Source: Halalkalibacillus halophilus DSM 18494 (GTDB lineage Bacteria > Bacillota > Bacilli > Bacillales > Alkalibacillaceae). Taken from it: a stretch of DNA of 64,000 nucleotides. The position numbers and the translations under genes are program-made. The stretch covers positions 373,209 through 437,208 of the forward strand of contig NZ_KE383978.1 in assembly GCF_000423105.1 (NCBI RefSeq), given 5' to 3'. This document shows positions 25,718 through 34,844 of the stretch, piece by piece. The notes under the pieces are model-generated. The model saw nothing but the letters and a program-made list of their open reading frames with translations. It did no database searches and had not been told where the DNA came from. Numbering within the stretch: position 1 is the stretch's first letter; each line of letters starts with the position of its first letter.

Positions 25718-27067
25718 ATGAACAAGCGCTTATTAATTTTGTTAGGCTTGGTTTTATCACTTTTATTGGTTTTAGCGGCTTGTGGACCAGACCGCGATGA
25801 TGATTCAGAATCGGATGATGAGAACGATACAGAGGAAACAGAACAAGATACAGAAGGGGACGAAGAGGATTCCGAGGAAGCTTCTTCAGACGGAGACTCG
25901 AATGAGATTACAGCGGAAAAACCAGAAACATTAACACTATGGGCCGATGAAGACAAGGCAGTAGGAATTGAAGATATTTTAGATCGCTTTACAGAAGAAC
26001 ACGGAATTGAGATTGAAGTAACAGAACTTGAGATGGCTACTGTCCAGCGTGAACAAATACGTTTAGATGGCCCAGCAGGTACTGGACCAGATGTATTAAC
26101 TTTGCCTCATGACCAAATCGGTCAGCTGGCGAATGAAGGAATTATTTCTTCTTTAGATTTAGATGAAGAAACGATAAGCCTTTATACTGACTCTGCTGTA
26201 GAAGCGGTTACGTATGAAGGAGAGTTATATGGTGTACCTAAAGCAACAGAAACACCAATCTTTATGTTCAACCGTGACTTAATGGATGAAGCTCCAGAAA
26301 CGTTTGATGAGTTATGGGAAATGTCACAAGAGATGCAAGAAGAAGATCAATATGGCTTCTTAGCATTGTTTGATAACTATTACTTTGCGCATTCCATTCT
26401 TGCAGGTCATGGCGGTTATGTTTTTGAAGAGCAAGATGGAACAATGGATCCAACTGCACTTGGTTTAAACAATGAAGGAGCAATTGAAGGTGGAGAGTAT
26501 ATTCAACAGTGGTATACAGAAGGGTTATTCCCAGAAGGTATCATTGGGGAACAAGGTGGATCTACAATGACAGGTCTATTTGAAGACGGAGAAGTTGCAT
26601 CTGCTATGGATGGTCCATGGGCTGTTCAAGGTTTACGAGATGCAGGAATTGATTTCGGTGCTGCTCCAATGCCAACACTTCCAAACGGAGAATACCCTCA
26701 AACATTTGTAGGTGTGAAATCTTGGAACGTAAGTAGTTACTCGGAACATCAAGAATGGGCAACGGAATTAGTGAGATATTTGGGGAATGAAGAGAACTCT
26801 TTAGAGCGTTATGAGATCGTTGGAGAGATTCCTCCAGTTGCATCACTAATTGATGACCCAGCAATTTCTGAAGATGAAGTATCAGAAGCAGTAGCAATTC
26901 AGTCTGAACGCGGTGTGCCAATGCCGAACATTCCAGAGATGGGGCAAGTTTGGGAACCAATGGCAACAGCGTTACAGTTAATTGTTCGCGATGAAATGAC
27001 ACCAGAAGATGCATTGAATGAAGCGGTAGATACGATCCAAACAAATATTGAATCTAATCAAGAGTAA
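25718..27067 (+). CDS. mdxE: Maltodextrin ABC transporter substrate-binding lipoprotein
   Basis: A 449-residue exported lipoprotein. The signal peptide ends in LAAC (Cys22) and is followed by a roughly 45-residue linker made almost wholly of Asp, Glu and Ser. The mature domain has a type 1 sugar-binding fold: TLTLWADEDKAVGIEDILDR, GPDVLTLPHDQIGQLANEG and AMDGPWAVQGL are MalE-like. It precedes MalF- and MalG-type permeases and is controlled from the operator region upstream. The acidic linker suggests a saline or alkaline surface environment. GGGGGAT before the ATG supports the start. Confidence 0.92.
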   Translation: MNKRLLILLGLVLSLLLVLAACGPDRDDDSESDDENDTEETEQDTEGDEEDSEEASSDGDSNEITAEKPETLTLWADEDKAVGIEDILDRFTEEHGIEIEVTELEMATVQREQIRLDGPAGTGPDVLTLPHDQIGQLANEGIISSLDLDEETISLYTDSAVEAVTYEGELYGVPKATETPIFMFNRDLMDEAPETFDELWEMSQEMQEEDQYGFLALFDNYYFAHSILAGHGGYVFEEQDGTMDPTALGLNNEGAIEGGEYIQQWYTEGLFPEGIIGEQGGSTMTGLFEDGEVASAMDGPWAVQGLRDAGIDFGAAPMPTLPNGEYPQTFVGVKSWNVSSYSEHQEWATELVRYLGNEENSLERYEIVGEIPPVASLIDDPAISEDEVSEAVAIQSERGVPMPNIPEMGQVWEPMATALQLIVRDEMTPEDALNEAVDTIQTNIESNQE

Positions 27068-27072
27068 GACAA

Positions 27073-27091
27073 AAGAAGAGCAGTTCTTCTT
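27073..27091 (+). terminator. Intercistronic hairpin after mdxE
   Basis: AAGAAGA and TCTTCTT arms with a 5-base loop directly after the mdxE stop. Weak as a terminator; more likely protects the 3' end of the mdxE transcript. Confidence 0.45.
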
Positions 27092-27135
27092 ATATGTGAG
27101 TGAAGTGCTGTTTCTTCTTATCAGGTTGAGGAGCT

Positions 27136-27296
27136 TGATTCGGGCAAATGAATCGTCGAATCGGGCGAGCGAGTTTGTATGCCGGCAAAGGGCGGGCCGA
27201 ATCGGGTGAGCGGGTTCATATGCCGTCAAAGGAAGGTCCGAATCGGGTGAACGGATTCGAATGCCGGCAAAGAGCAGGTCGAATCGGGCGGATAGC
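27136..27296. repeat. 41-bp (20+21) tandem array between mdxE and mdxF
   Basis: CGAATCGGGC/T starts at 27157, 27198, 27239 and 27280, exactly 41 bp apart; each unit has a second half starting ATGCCGGCAAAG (or CGTCAAAG). A half unit precedes the array at 27136. It fills most of the 318-bp gap inside the operon, is much richer in GC than its surroundings, and has a relative at 57498-57600. The rest of the gap (27297-27385) shows only a possible GATAGC...GCTATC stem near 27310-27345. Confidence 0.85.
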
Positions 27297-27385
27297 AATT
27301 TTTACAGGTGGATAGCTGCGTTGCCTAGGCTGGCACGAGCTATCCATCATACATACTAGTTAGAAATAGAAGGGAAGTTGTCCAG

Positions 27386-28669
27386 ATGGAAACCAATCAA
27401 CCTCAGTCGAATCGTCGAAAGGTGGCTTTAGCCTTATCGATTATTCCTGGATTCGGACAATTTTATAATAAACAATACATAAAAGGTTCGTTCTTTTTTG
27501 TTTTAGTTATCGCATTCTTTGTCGTCTTCAGCGACTTATTGAATATAGGTTATTGGGGACTATTCACACTTGGAACGATTCCGATGGAGGACCATTCCAT
27601 TTTCCTCATGGTCCAAGGAATTATCGCTGTTTTAGTTACGGCTGTAGGGATCCTGATTTATGTTATTAACCTCATAGACGCTTATAAAAATGGCAGGCGA
27701 GTTGACTTAGGACTTGAGAGGAGCTCGGTTCGAAAGCAGTATCACAATTTAATTGATTCAGGGTTTCCTTATTTAATGTTAACGCCTGGATTTCTTCTAT
27801 TAATTTTCGTCGTGATCTTCCCAATATTATTCGTCATTCTATTATCATTCACGAATTACAATATGAACAATTCGCCCCCTGCGAACTTAGTAGATTGGGT
27901 TGGTATAAAAAATTACATTGATATTTTCCAGTTAGATTTATGGAGAAATACGTTTTTAAGTGTATTTTCATGGACGATTGTTTGGACGTTTTTAGCAACC
28001 ACATTACAGGTTGCTTTAGGAATTTTCTTAGCTGTATTGGTGAATCAGAAAGAGTTAAAATTTAAACGCATTATCCGTACCGTGTTTATTTTACCGTGGG
28101 CAGTTCCTGCATTCGTATCGATCTTAGTCTTTGCTGGGATGTTTAATAACACGTTTGGTGCGATTAACGTCGATATACTTGCGTTCGTTGGAATTGATCC
28201 TGTACCTTGGATGACTGATCCATTTTGGACTAGATTTGCATTAATCATGATCCAAATGTGGCTAGGATTTCCGTTTATTTTCGTTATGGTAACAGGTGTG
28301 TTGCAAGCTATACCTGATGATTTATATGAAGCGGCTGTCATTGATGGAGCATCGATGTGGCAGAAGTTCAGACAAATTACTTTTCCGATTGTCATGTTTG
28401 CGACAGCTCCGATTATGATTACGCAGTATACATTTAACTTTAATAACTTCAATGTGATTTTCCTTTTCAACGGGGGTGGCCCCGCGGTATCCGGACAAAA
28501 TGCTGGCGGGTCAGATATCTTGATTTCATGGATTTATAAACTGACATTGGAGCAATCACAGTATGGAAAGGCCGCTGCTATTACGATGTTATTATCGATT
28601 ATGGTAATTTCCGTTGCTATTTGGCAATTTAGAAAGACGCGCGCATTCCAAGAAGAGGATTTGATGTAA
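27386..28669 (+). CDS. mdxF: Maltodextrin ABC transporter permease (MalF type)
   Basis: A 427-residue membrane protein. The C-terminal 290 residues form the MalF-type permease with the EAA loop (EAAVIDGASMWQKFRQITFP, near residue 310), which contacts the ATPase. The first 110 residues are an extra membrane segment: ALSIIPGFGQFYNKQYIKGS and NLIDAYKNGRR resemble a TM2 domain like that of the small protein at 53676. MalF proteins of Bacillus maltodextrin systems are also extended at the N-terminus, as I recall. GGAAGTTG precedes the ATG. No ATPase gene is in this operon. Confidence 0.9.
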   Translation: METNQPQSNRRKVALALSIIPGFGQFYNKQYIKGSFFFVLVIAFFVVFSDLLNIGYWGLFTLGTIPMEDHSIFLMVQGIIAVLVTAVGILIYVINLIDAYKNGRRVDLGLERSSVRKQYHNLIDSGFPYLMLTPGFLLLIFVVIFPILFVILLSFTNYNMNNSPPANLVDWVGIKNYIDIFQLDLWRNTFLSVFSWTIVWTFLATTLQVALGIFLAVLVNQKELKFKRIIRTVFILPWAVPAFVSILVFAGMFNNTFGAINVDILAFVGIDPVPWMTDPFWTRFALIMIQMWLGFPFIFVMVTGVLQAIPDDLYEAAVIDGASMWQKFRQITFPIVMFATAPIMITQYTFNFNNFNVIFLFNGGGPAVSGQNAGGSDILISWIYKLTLEQSQYGKAAAITMLLSIMVISVAIWQFRKTRAFQEEDLM

Positions 28670-29512
28670 ATGAGTATGAAAAAACAGACGCTTATACGCA
28701 TGACAATCACATATTTGATTATCTTTTTTATGGCAGTGGTTATCATATATCCTGTTTTGTGGATTTTTGGTTCATCGCTTAACCCGGGTAACAGTTTGTC
28801 TGGATCTAGCATGTTCCCAGCGGATGCAACATTAAAGCATTATCGTGAGTTATTCGATTTGGAACAAAGTTACTACCTATTATGGTACTGGAATACGCTT
28901 AAGATTTGCTTGATCACAATGTTAATCACGGTCACGATGGTTGCTTTGATGGCCTACTCTTTTTCAAGGTATCGTTTCCTTGGTCGTAAATATGGATTAA
29001 TGACATTTTTGATCCTACAGATGATTCCGAACTTTGCAGCTTTAATTGCAATCTATGTGCTAGCTGTAGTGACAGGGTTAATTGATACCCATATTGCACT
29101 CATCTTGATTTATGTTGGCGGGTTACTTCCTATGAATACGTGGCTTGCGAAGGGTTATTTTGAAACGATTCCTAAAGAATTAGATGAATCAGCTAAAATT
29201 GATGGCGCCGGTCACTTCCGCATTTTCTGGAGTGTGATCTTGCCTTTAGTTAAGCCGATCTTAGCTGTCATCGCGTTATTCGCATTTATTACGCCATTTA
29301 CTGACTTCATTTTGGCTCGTGTAATCTTACGTAGTGAATCGAATTTTACATTGGCTGTAGGATTATATAACATGATTGCCAATAATTTTGGTGCAGAATT
29401 TACAAAATTCGCAGCAGGTGCTGTATTAATAGCTATTCCAATTAGTATTGTCTTTTTATCCCTGCAACGTTACTTAATTTCAGGTTTAACTTCAGGAGGA
29501 ACAAAAGGATAA
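28670..29512 (+). CDS. mdxG: Maltodextrin ABC transporter permease (MalG type)
   Basis: A 280-residue permease with six membrane helices. The EAA loop reads ELDESAKIDGAGHFRIFWSV followed by ILPLVKP, and the C-terminus (GLTSGGTKG) is typical of MalG. It starts directly at the mdxF stop (TAAATG), so translation is coupled. It pairs with MdxF in the membrane. A second in-frame ATG two codons later is equally possible. Confidence 0.92.
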   Translation: MSMKKQTLIRMTITYLIIFFMAVVIIYPVLWIFGSSLNPGNSLSGSSMFPADATLKHYRELFDLEQSYYLLWYWNTLKICLITMLITVTMVALMAYSFSRYRFLGRKYGLMTFLILQMIPNFAALIAIYVLAVVTGLIDTHIALILIYVGGLLPMNTWLAKGYFETIPKELDESAKIDGAGHFRIFWSVILPLVKPILAVIALFAFITPFTDFILARVILRSESNFTLAVGLYNMIANNFGAEFTKFAAGAVLIAIPISIVFLSLQRYLISGLTSGGTKG

Positions 29513-29545
29513 CATTCAATTAATGAACAAAAGAAGGTGTCGAAC

Positions 29546-31906
29546 ATGGAAGATACAAGTTTTGCAATACATCCAGGTAAAGAATCAGCAGTAAATGAGG
29601 AAAGGTATTATGACATTGGAAATGTTTTAGTCGAAGATCTAGGTGACAGACATGTTTCGTTTGTATGTGAAAAAGGGTTCGTCCAAGTGTTATTTACCTC
29701 AGAAAAAATTGTTCGAATTGTGATGAACCCTAATCAACAACCACTTTTAGATGATAGCTTTGTAGTGGAAAATACTATAGATCCGGCCAACGTGACGATT
29801 GAAAATCAAGTCGACACAATCACGATGAAAACTTCCAATATTGAGGTGAAGATTACTAAAAATCCACTTCGCATTCAAGTGCAAGATGTTAATGGAAACA
29901 CGATCGTGAGTGAATCTGATTATGGAATGGTCATTGGTAATCAGGGAAGTGTTGCTTGTTACAAAGATGCGAGTCCAGATGAATACTATTATGGTTTCGG
30001 AGAAAAATCTGGTTTCTTAAATAAACAAGGCGAAAAACTAGAGATGTGGAATAGTGATGTGTATGCGCCTCATAATCCAGAAACGGACCCCCTTTATCAA
30101 TCGATTCCGTTTTTTATGACGTTACGAAACGGGAGTGCTCATGGGATTTATCTCGATAACACGTATCGTTCTTCCTTTGATATGCGAACGGAAGCGGATG
30201 GGAACTATATATTCCAAGCAGCTGGTGGCCAACTCGATTATTATGTTTGCGCCGGTCCAACTCCAAAAGAAGTAATCGAACAATACACTTCTTTAACTGG
30301 AAGAATGCCAATCCCACCGAAATGGGCAATTGGTTATCATCAGTCTAGGTATAGTTATGAATCTGCAGAAGAAGTGAAAGAACTAGTCCGTACATTCCGG
30401 GAAAAAGATATTCCATTAGATGCCGTCCATTTAGACATTCATTATATGGATGGGTATCGTGTGTTCACATTTAATCAAAATCGTTTTCCTGATCCTGAGA
30501 AACTTATTAGAGAGATTGGTGAATTGGGCGTAAAAGCTGTGCCAATTGTAGACCCTGGCGTAAAAGCTGATGCGGCTTATCAAACTTATTATGATGGCGT
30601 CACCAATGATTTATTTTGTAAATATATCGAAGGAGATGTGTTTTTTGGTGATGTATGGCCAGGCAAGAGTGCATTTCCGGACTTTTTAAATCCCAAAACA
30701 CGCAACTGGTGGGGGAAGAAACACGAATTTTATACAGCTATGGGGATTGAAGGTATTTGGAATGATATGAACGAACCAGCTGTCTTTAATGAAACGAAAA
30801 CGATGGATGAAAAAGTAGTTCACCGCGGAGAAAACTCAAACCGTTTACACAAAGAGGTACATAATGTATACGGAAATCTCATGGCCGAGGCGACTTATGA
30901 TGGAATGAAAGATCTGATGGATGGAAAACGTCCATTTTTACTGACAAGGGCAGGTTTTTCTGGAATTCAAAAGTACGCAGCCGTATGGACAGGAGATAAT
31001 CGTAGCTTCTGGGAGCACTTAGAGATGGCGATCCCGATGTGTTTGAATCTCGGTGTGTCTGGTGTGCCATTTTCTGGAGCAGATGTTGGAGGATTCGCAC
31101 ATGATTCTAACGGGGAGCTACTCGCTCGCTGGACCCAATTTGGAGCATTTACCCCTTATTTCAGAAACCATAGTGCGATCGGATTTGCTAGGCAGGAACC
31201 GTGGTCATTTGGTGAGAAGTATGAAGAAATAGTTCGCGATTATATTCAGTTACGATACAAGTGGATGCCTCACTTGTACACGCTATTTCAAGAGTCGTCC
31301 CAAAATGGAGTTCCAGTCATGCGACCTATGTTTATGGAATACCCAGATGATCCTGAAACGTACACTATTTCAGACCAATTCTTGATTGGTGAAAAGGTAC
31401 TGGTTGCCCCGATTTTACGTCCTGGAGTGACTGATCGAATGGTTTATTTACCAGAGGGGACTTGGTACGACTATTGGACGGGGGAAATGTTTGAAGGAGA
31501 TAAGCGAATCATTACCCATGCGCCTTTAGAAAAATTACCGATTTTTATTAAACGTGGCGCAATTCTTCCTGAAGGAGAAGCTGTTACTTCTTCATCACAA
31601 AGTAGTGACAAAATAAAGATACATCTTTATCCAGAAGAAGCGAGAAGCCATTATACATGGTATGATGATGATGGAAGCACCTTCGCTTATGAAGAAGGAA
31701 AGTACGCGTTATATCTCATTGATTTGCAGTTGGAAAATAGTCAGGTCAATGTCCAGTTTAACTGTACACACGCCGGATTTGATTCAACTTGGAAGTCTGT
31801 AGAGTTTAAATTACATGGAGTAAATGAAACCGATCGTGTAGTTATTAATGGAAACGAAGTGGATCATCGACAGCCGATTGTTTTAAAACGTTCGCATCTC
31901 AAATAA
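29546..31906 (+). CDS. Alpha-glucosidase, glycoside hydrolase family 31
   Basis: A 786-residue GH31 enzyme releasing glucose from non-reducing ends of maltose or maltodextrins. The nucleophile Asp407 is in GIWNDMNEPAVF, the acid/base Asp484 in WTGDNRSFW, and YYGFGEKSG and GADVGGF are further family marks. An N-terminal beta-sandwich precedes the barrel, and beta domains follow it. No signal peptide, so cytosolic. GTG 29537 could extend it by three codons, but AGAAGGTG before ATG 29546 is better. It sits 33 nt after mdxG and 16 nt before the repressor gene. Confidence 0.92.
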   Translation: MEDTSFAIHPGKESAVNEERYYDIGNVLVEDLGDRHVSFVCEKGFVQVLFTSEKIVRIVMNPNQQPLLDDSFVVENTIDPANVTIENQVDTITMKTSNIEVKITKNPLRIQVQDVNGNTIVSESDYGMVIGNQGSVACYKDASPDEYYYGFGEKSGFLNKQGEKLEMWNSDVYAPHNPETDPLYQSIPFFMTLRNGSAHGIYLDNTYRSSFDMRTEADGNYIFQAAGGQLDYYVCAGPTPKEVIEQYTSLTGRMPIPPKWAIGYHQSRYSYESAEEVKELVRTFREKDIPLDAVHLDIHYMDGYRVFTFNQNRFPDPEKLIREIGELGVKAVPIVDPGVKADAAYQTYYDGVTNDLFCKYIEGDVFFGDVWPGKSAFPDFLNPKTRNWWGKKHEFYTAMGIEGIWNDMNEPAVFNETKTMDEKVVHRGENSNRLHKEVHNVYGNLMAEATYDGMKDLMDGKRPFLLTRAGFSGIQKYAAVWTGDNRSFWEHLEMAIPMCLNLGVSGVPFSGADVGGFAHDSNGELLARWTQFGAFTPYFRNHSAIGFARQEPWSFGEKYEEIVRDYIQLRYKWMPHLYTLFQESSQNGVPVMRPMFMEYPDDPETYTISDQFLIGEKVLVAPILRPGVTDRMVYLPEGTWYDYWTGEMFEGDKRIITHAPLEKLPIFIKRGAILPEGEAVTSSSQSSDKIKIHLYPEEARSHYTWYDDDGSTFAYEEGKYALYLIDLQLENSQVNVQFNCTHAGFDSTWKSVEFKLHGVNETDRVVINGNEVDHRQPIVLKRSHLK

Positions 31907-31922
31907 CCTGAGGAGTATCGAT

Positions 31923-32930
31923 ATGACACCAACTATAAAAGACGTAGCCAAATTAGCAAATGTTGCCCCTTCGACGGTATCTCGTGTGATTGCTAACAAC
32001 CCGAAAATCTCAGAAGAAACAACACGTACAGTAAGAAGTGCGATGGATAAACTTGGATACCATCCGAATTACACCGCTAGAAGTCTAGTGAGTAAAAACA
32101 CTCAGACAATCGGAATTGTGATGCCAAGTTCTGCTGAAAATGTTTTTCAAAATCCATTCTTCCCAGAAGTTATTCGTGGAATTAGTACAAAATCACATGA
32201 GAAGCGGTATGGATTATATATGACAACAGGCCACTCCGAAGAGGAAATTGTCAGTGGCGTACATGATATAGTGCAAGGTCGTCGTGTAGATGGATTGGTT
32301 TTATTATACTCCGCAGTCAATGATCAACTCATGGATTATTTGTTAGAAAAGAACTTTCCTTTTACTGTCATTGGGAAGCCATTTCAAAACGAAGATCAAA
32401 TTACTTTTGTAGACAATGATAATGAGCAGGCATCCTTGGAGGCGACGGATCATTTAATTGAACAAGGGCATGATCGAATTGCCTTTGTCGGTGGTGGGAT
32501 GGAACTTGTCGTTACCGTGGATCGAATTACAGGTTACCGAAAAGCACTTGAAGCAAATCACACTACATTTCGTGAAGACTATATTGTACATCACGAGTTC
32601 TTGCAAGAAGGTGGACGAGATGCGATTCGCGAACTAATGTCATTAGAAGAACCACCAACTGCCTTAGTCGTATCCGATGATATTATGGCTTTTGGTATTG
32701 TTGGTAGTTTAGAAGAGATGGGACTTCATGTTGGAAAAGATATTTCAATGGTTAGTTTTAATAATGTAATCTTTTCGAAGTTATCTAATCCAGCACTAAC
32801 TTCAGTGGATATTAATATCTTTCAATTAGGTTATGAAGCAGCGAACTGTCTGTTTGATTTAATTGAGGAAGAAGATGCGAAACCGCGAAAGATCACAGTG
32901 CCTCACCAGTTAGTTGTGAGAAATTCATAA
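31923..32930 (+). CDS. malR: LacI-family repressor of the maltodextrin operon
   Basis: A 335-residue LacI-type regulator: helix-turn-helix TIKDVAKLANVAPSTVSRVI at residues 4-23, hinge NYTARSLVSK, then a periplasmic-binding-like sensor domain (IGIVMPSSAENVFQNPFFPE). As last gene of the mdx operon, it most likely binds the TGCAAACG-type palindromes in the 25.5-25.6 kb region with a maltooligosaccharide as effector. CTGAGGAG precedes the ATG. Confidence 0.88.
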   Translation: MTPTIKDVAKLANVAPSTVSRVIANNPKISEETTRTVRSAMDKLGYHPNYTARSLVSKNTQTIGIVMPSSAENVFQNPFFPEVIRGISTKSHEKRYGLYMTTGHSEEEIVSGVHDIVQGRRVDGLVLLYSAVNDQLMDYLLEKNFPFTVIGKPFQNEDQITFVDNDNEQASLEATDHLIEQGHDRIAFVGGGMELVVTVDRITGYRKALEANHTTFREDYIVHHEFLQEGGRDAIRELMSLEEPPTALVVSDDIMAFGIVGSLEEMGLHVGKDISMVSFNNVIFSKLSNPALTSVDINIFQLGYEAANCLFDLIEEEDAKPRKITVPHQLVVRNS

Positions 32931-32975
32931 AAAGTGTTAGGTGCTTGGAAAAATAAGCATCTAACACTTTTCCTA
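32930..32975 (+). terminator. Terminator after malR
   Basis: Seventeen-base arms (32930-32946, 32955-32971) with one G:U pair. The following gap to 33185 holds a second weak GCAGAA/TTCTGC stem with T run near 33070-33105, and a 30-codon open stretch ending ENKYI-stop at about 33063 that may be a gene remnant. Confidence 0.88.
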
Positions 32976-33184
32976 TTTCCCCCAGCATATTGAAAAATGT
33001 TATAGCTCGGAAGAATGTGTAGATCAAATTATGAAGTATTTAAAGGAAAATAAATATATTTAATCGAAAGGCAGAAGCTCAAGGAAGGGGTTTCTGCTTT
33101 TTTGTGAGAAAGACGTGGAAAAATTTCCATTTTAAATTTTCTAAATTTGGTGTTGTAAAACGCTTTCATATGTTGTACACTTCA

Positions 33185-33213
33185 ACTAAATCGATTTACT
33201 AAACCGATTTAGT
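33185..33213. promoter_or_regulatory. Two overlapping LacI-type operators before the keto-deoxy-gluconate operon
   Basis: ACTAAATCGATTTACT (33185-33200) and ACTAAACCGATTTAGT (33198-33213) are 16-bp palindromes centred on CG that share the bases ACT. TATAAA at 33213-33218 may be the -10, so occupancy would block the promoter. Upstream, an imperfect cre-like GTAAAACGCTTTCAT lies near 33155-33170. Confidence 0.65.
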
Positions 33214-33253
33214 ATAAATCACAATAGATAATATAGTGAGGTATGAGTAAATT

Positions 33254-34267
33254 ATGGGTGAAAAAATGAGAGCGGTTACAATGGCTGATGTCGCGCTGCA
33301 TGCTGGTGTCAGTAAGAGTACGGTCTCCCAATATTTGAATCATCGATATGATTATATGGGGGAACAAACAAAAGAACGTGTAGCTGCTGCAATTCAAGAG
33401 TTAGGATACAAACCCAATATGCTGGCACGTTCCTTGAAAAGAAAAAACAGTACGACAATCGGTGTAATCGTAGCGAATATTTCACATGAATTTTCTACAC
33501 AGATTATTCAATCGATCGAGAAGTATTGTAACGAACTCGATTATCATATTATCGTTTGTAATGCAGAAGATGATCCGGTGAAAGAGAAAAAGTATATTGA
33601 AATGTTAAAAGCAAAACAAGTGGATGGAATTGCGATTTTCCCAACGAGTACCAATGTAGAAATTTATAAAGTATTGAAAGAAGAAAGCTATCCGATGATT
33701 TTTATCGACCGTGACGTTGTAGATGCGGGTATATCTTCGGTTATGTTAAATAACCAGAAAGCTTCGCAATTGGCTGTCGAAGAGTTTATCCAAAATGGTT
33801 ACTCAAGAATGGGGATCATAACGACATCAACGATTAATAATGTTACTCCTAGGGTTGAGCGTATGGAAGGCTTTCGAAAAGCGATGAAGGTTGCTGGGTT
33901 ACCAGTTGATGAACAACTAATTCGAGGGGTAGAAATCAACCAAATACAATCCGAGCTACATAGAATGATGCATTTGGAAGAGCCACCAGACGCACTACTC
34001 GCCGGAAATGATTTAGCACTTATAGAAATTTTGAAATATGTAAAAGCAAATCAACTAAACATTCCTAAAGATTTAGCGGTAATAGGAATAGATGATGTTT
34101 CGTTTGCATCCTTCTATAATCCTGAACTTTCAACCATTGTCCAACCCACACAGGATATGGGAAGACAAGCTGCTAAATTAGTTATAGATCAGATTGTAGA
34201 ACAAAAATTACCAGAAGAATCGATTTATCGATTTGAGCCAACATTAAAAAGAAGACAATCATACTAA
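33254..34267 (+). CDS. LacI-family regulator (KdgR-like) of the acid-sugar operon
   Basis: A 337-residue repressor with helix-turn-helix VTMADVALHAGVSKSTVSQY near residues 9-28 and hinge PNMLARSLKRK, then a sugar-binding sensor domain (IGVIVANISHEFSTQIIQSI). It heads an operon with keto-deoxy-gluconate enzymes and a TRAP transporter. The start is uncertain: ATG 33254, ATG 33266 (GGGTGA five bases before) or ATG 33275 are all in frame. The paired CG-centred palindromes just upstream are its likely operators, giving autoregulation. Confidence 0.85.
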   Translation: MGEKMRAVTMADVALHAGVSKSTVSQYLNHRYDYMGEQTKERVAAAIQELGYKPNMLARSLKRKNSTTIGVIVANISHEFSTQIIQSIEKYCNELDYHIIVCNAEDDPVKEKKYIEMLKAKQVDGIAIFPTSTNVEIYKVLKEESYPMIFIDRDVVDAGISSVMLNNQKASQLAVEEFIQNGYSRMGIITTSTINNVTPRVERMEGFRKAMKVAGLPVDEQLIRGVEINQIQSELHRMMHLEEPPDALLAGNDLALIEILKYVKANQLNIPKDLAVIGIDDVSFASFYNPELSTIVQPTQDMGRQAAKLVIDQIVEQKLPEESIYRFEPTLKRRQSY

Positions 34268-34281
34268 AAAGGGGGGATTCA

Positions 34282-34833
34282 ATGGCGATTTTGAAAACGA
34301 TTACAGAAGAGGTAAGCGAAATAGTTAATCAGGTAGAGGAAAAAGAACTTTCCCAAGTAGCCGAAAGAATCGATCGTTCTGGCCGAGTGTTTATTGCTGG
34401 TAATGGTCGTTCAGGTCTTGCAGGTAAAATGTTTGCCATGCGCTTGATGCACCTTGGATACAATGCGTATGTAGTGGGTGAAACGATTACTCCTGGAATT
34501 ACTGAGAATGATTTGTTGCTTGTTATTTCCGGATCAGGAAACAATAAAACCTTAACGCATTATGCAACGAAAGCAACGGAAGTGAATGCAGATATAGCAC
34601 TAATATCCACTCGAACTACTTCATCAGTTGGGGAGTATGCAAAGCAAACATTAGTCATCCCGGCTGAAACAAAGAATGATCAAGGTGAACGAAGAACCAT
34701 TCAACCATTAGGAAGCCCATTTGATCAAGCTGCTCACTTAGTATTGGATAGTATAATCGTTCACCTAATGCAATCCTTTATGAGTCAAGAGCAGCGGCAA
34801 GGATTACATGGAAAGCATGCGAATTTGGAATAG
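34282..34833 (+). CDS. hxlB: 6-phospho-3-hexuloisomerase-like SIS-domain protein
   Basis: A 183-residue sugar isomerase (SIS) domain protein. FIAGNGRSGLAGKMFAMRLM, YNAYVVGETITPGI, LLVISGSGNN and the C-terminal PLGSPFDQAAHLVLDSI follow the 6-phospho-3-hexuloisomerase pattern closely. PHI converts D-arabino-3-hexulose-6-phosphate to fructose-6-phosphate in the ribulose monophosphate (RuMP) pathway. The matching synthase gene is the seventh downstream in the same operon (40044-40670), not adjacent as is usual. AAAGGGGGG precedes the ATG. A different aldose/ketose phosphate is possible as substrate. Confidence 0.82.
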   Translation: MAILKTITEEVSEIVNQVEEKELSQVAERIDRSGRVFIAGNGRSGLAGKMFAMRLMHLGYNAYVVGETITPGITENDLLLVISGSGNNKTLTHYATKATEVNADIALISTRTTSSVGEYAKQTLVIPAETKNDQGERRTIQPLGSPFDQAAHLVLDSIIVHLMQSFMSQEQRQGLHGKHANLE

Positions 34834-34844
34834 GTGGTGAGAAC

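Noticed and set aside
26604..27044. 146-codon open frame on the minus strand inside mdxE
   Set aside because: Shadow of a well-defined binding-protein gene; no ribosome site and Leu/His-rich composition typical of antisense frames.
33243..33269. Eight-codon leader peptide overlapping the KdgR-like gene start
   Set aside because: The GTGAGG before it is too close to the ATG, and there are no regulatory codons or attenuator stems.
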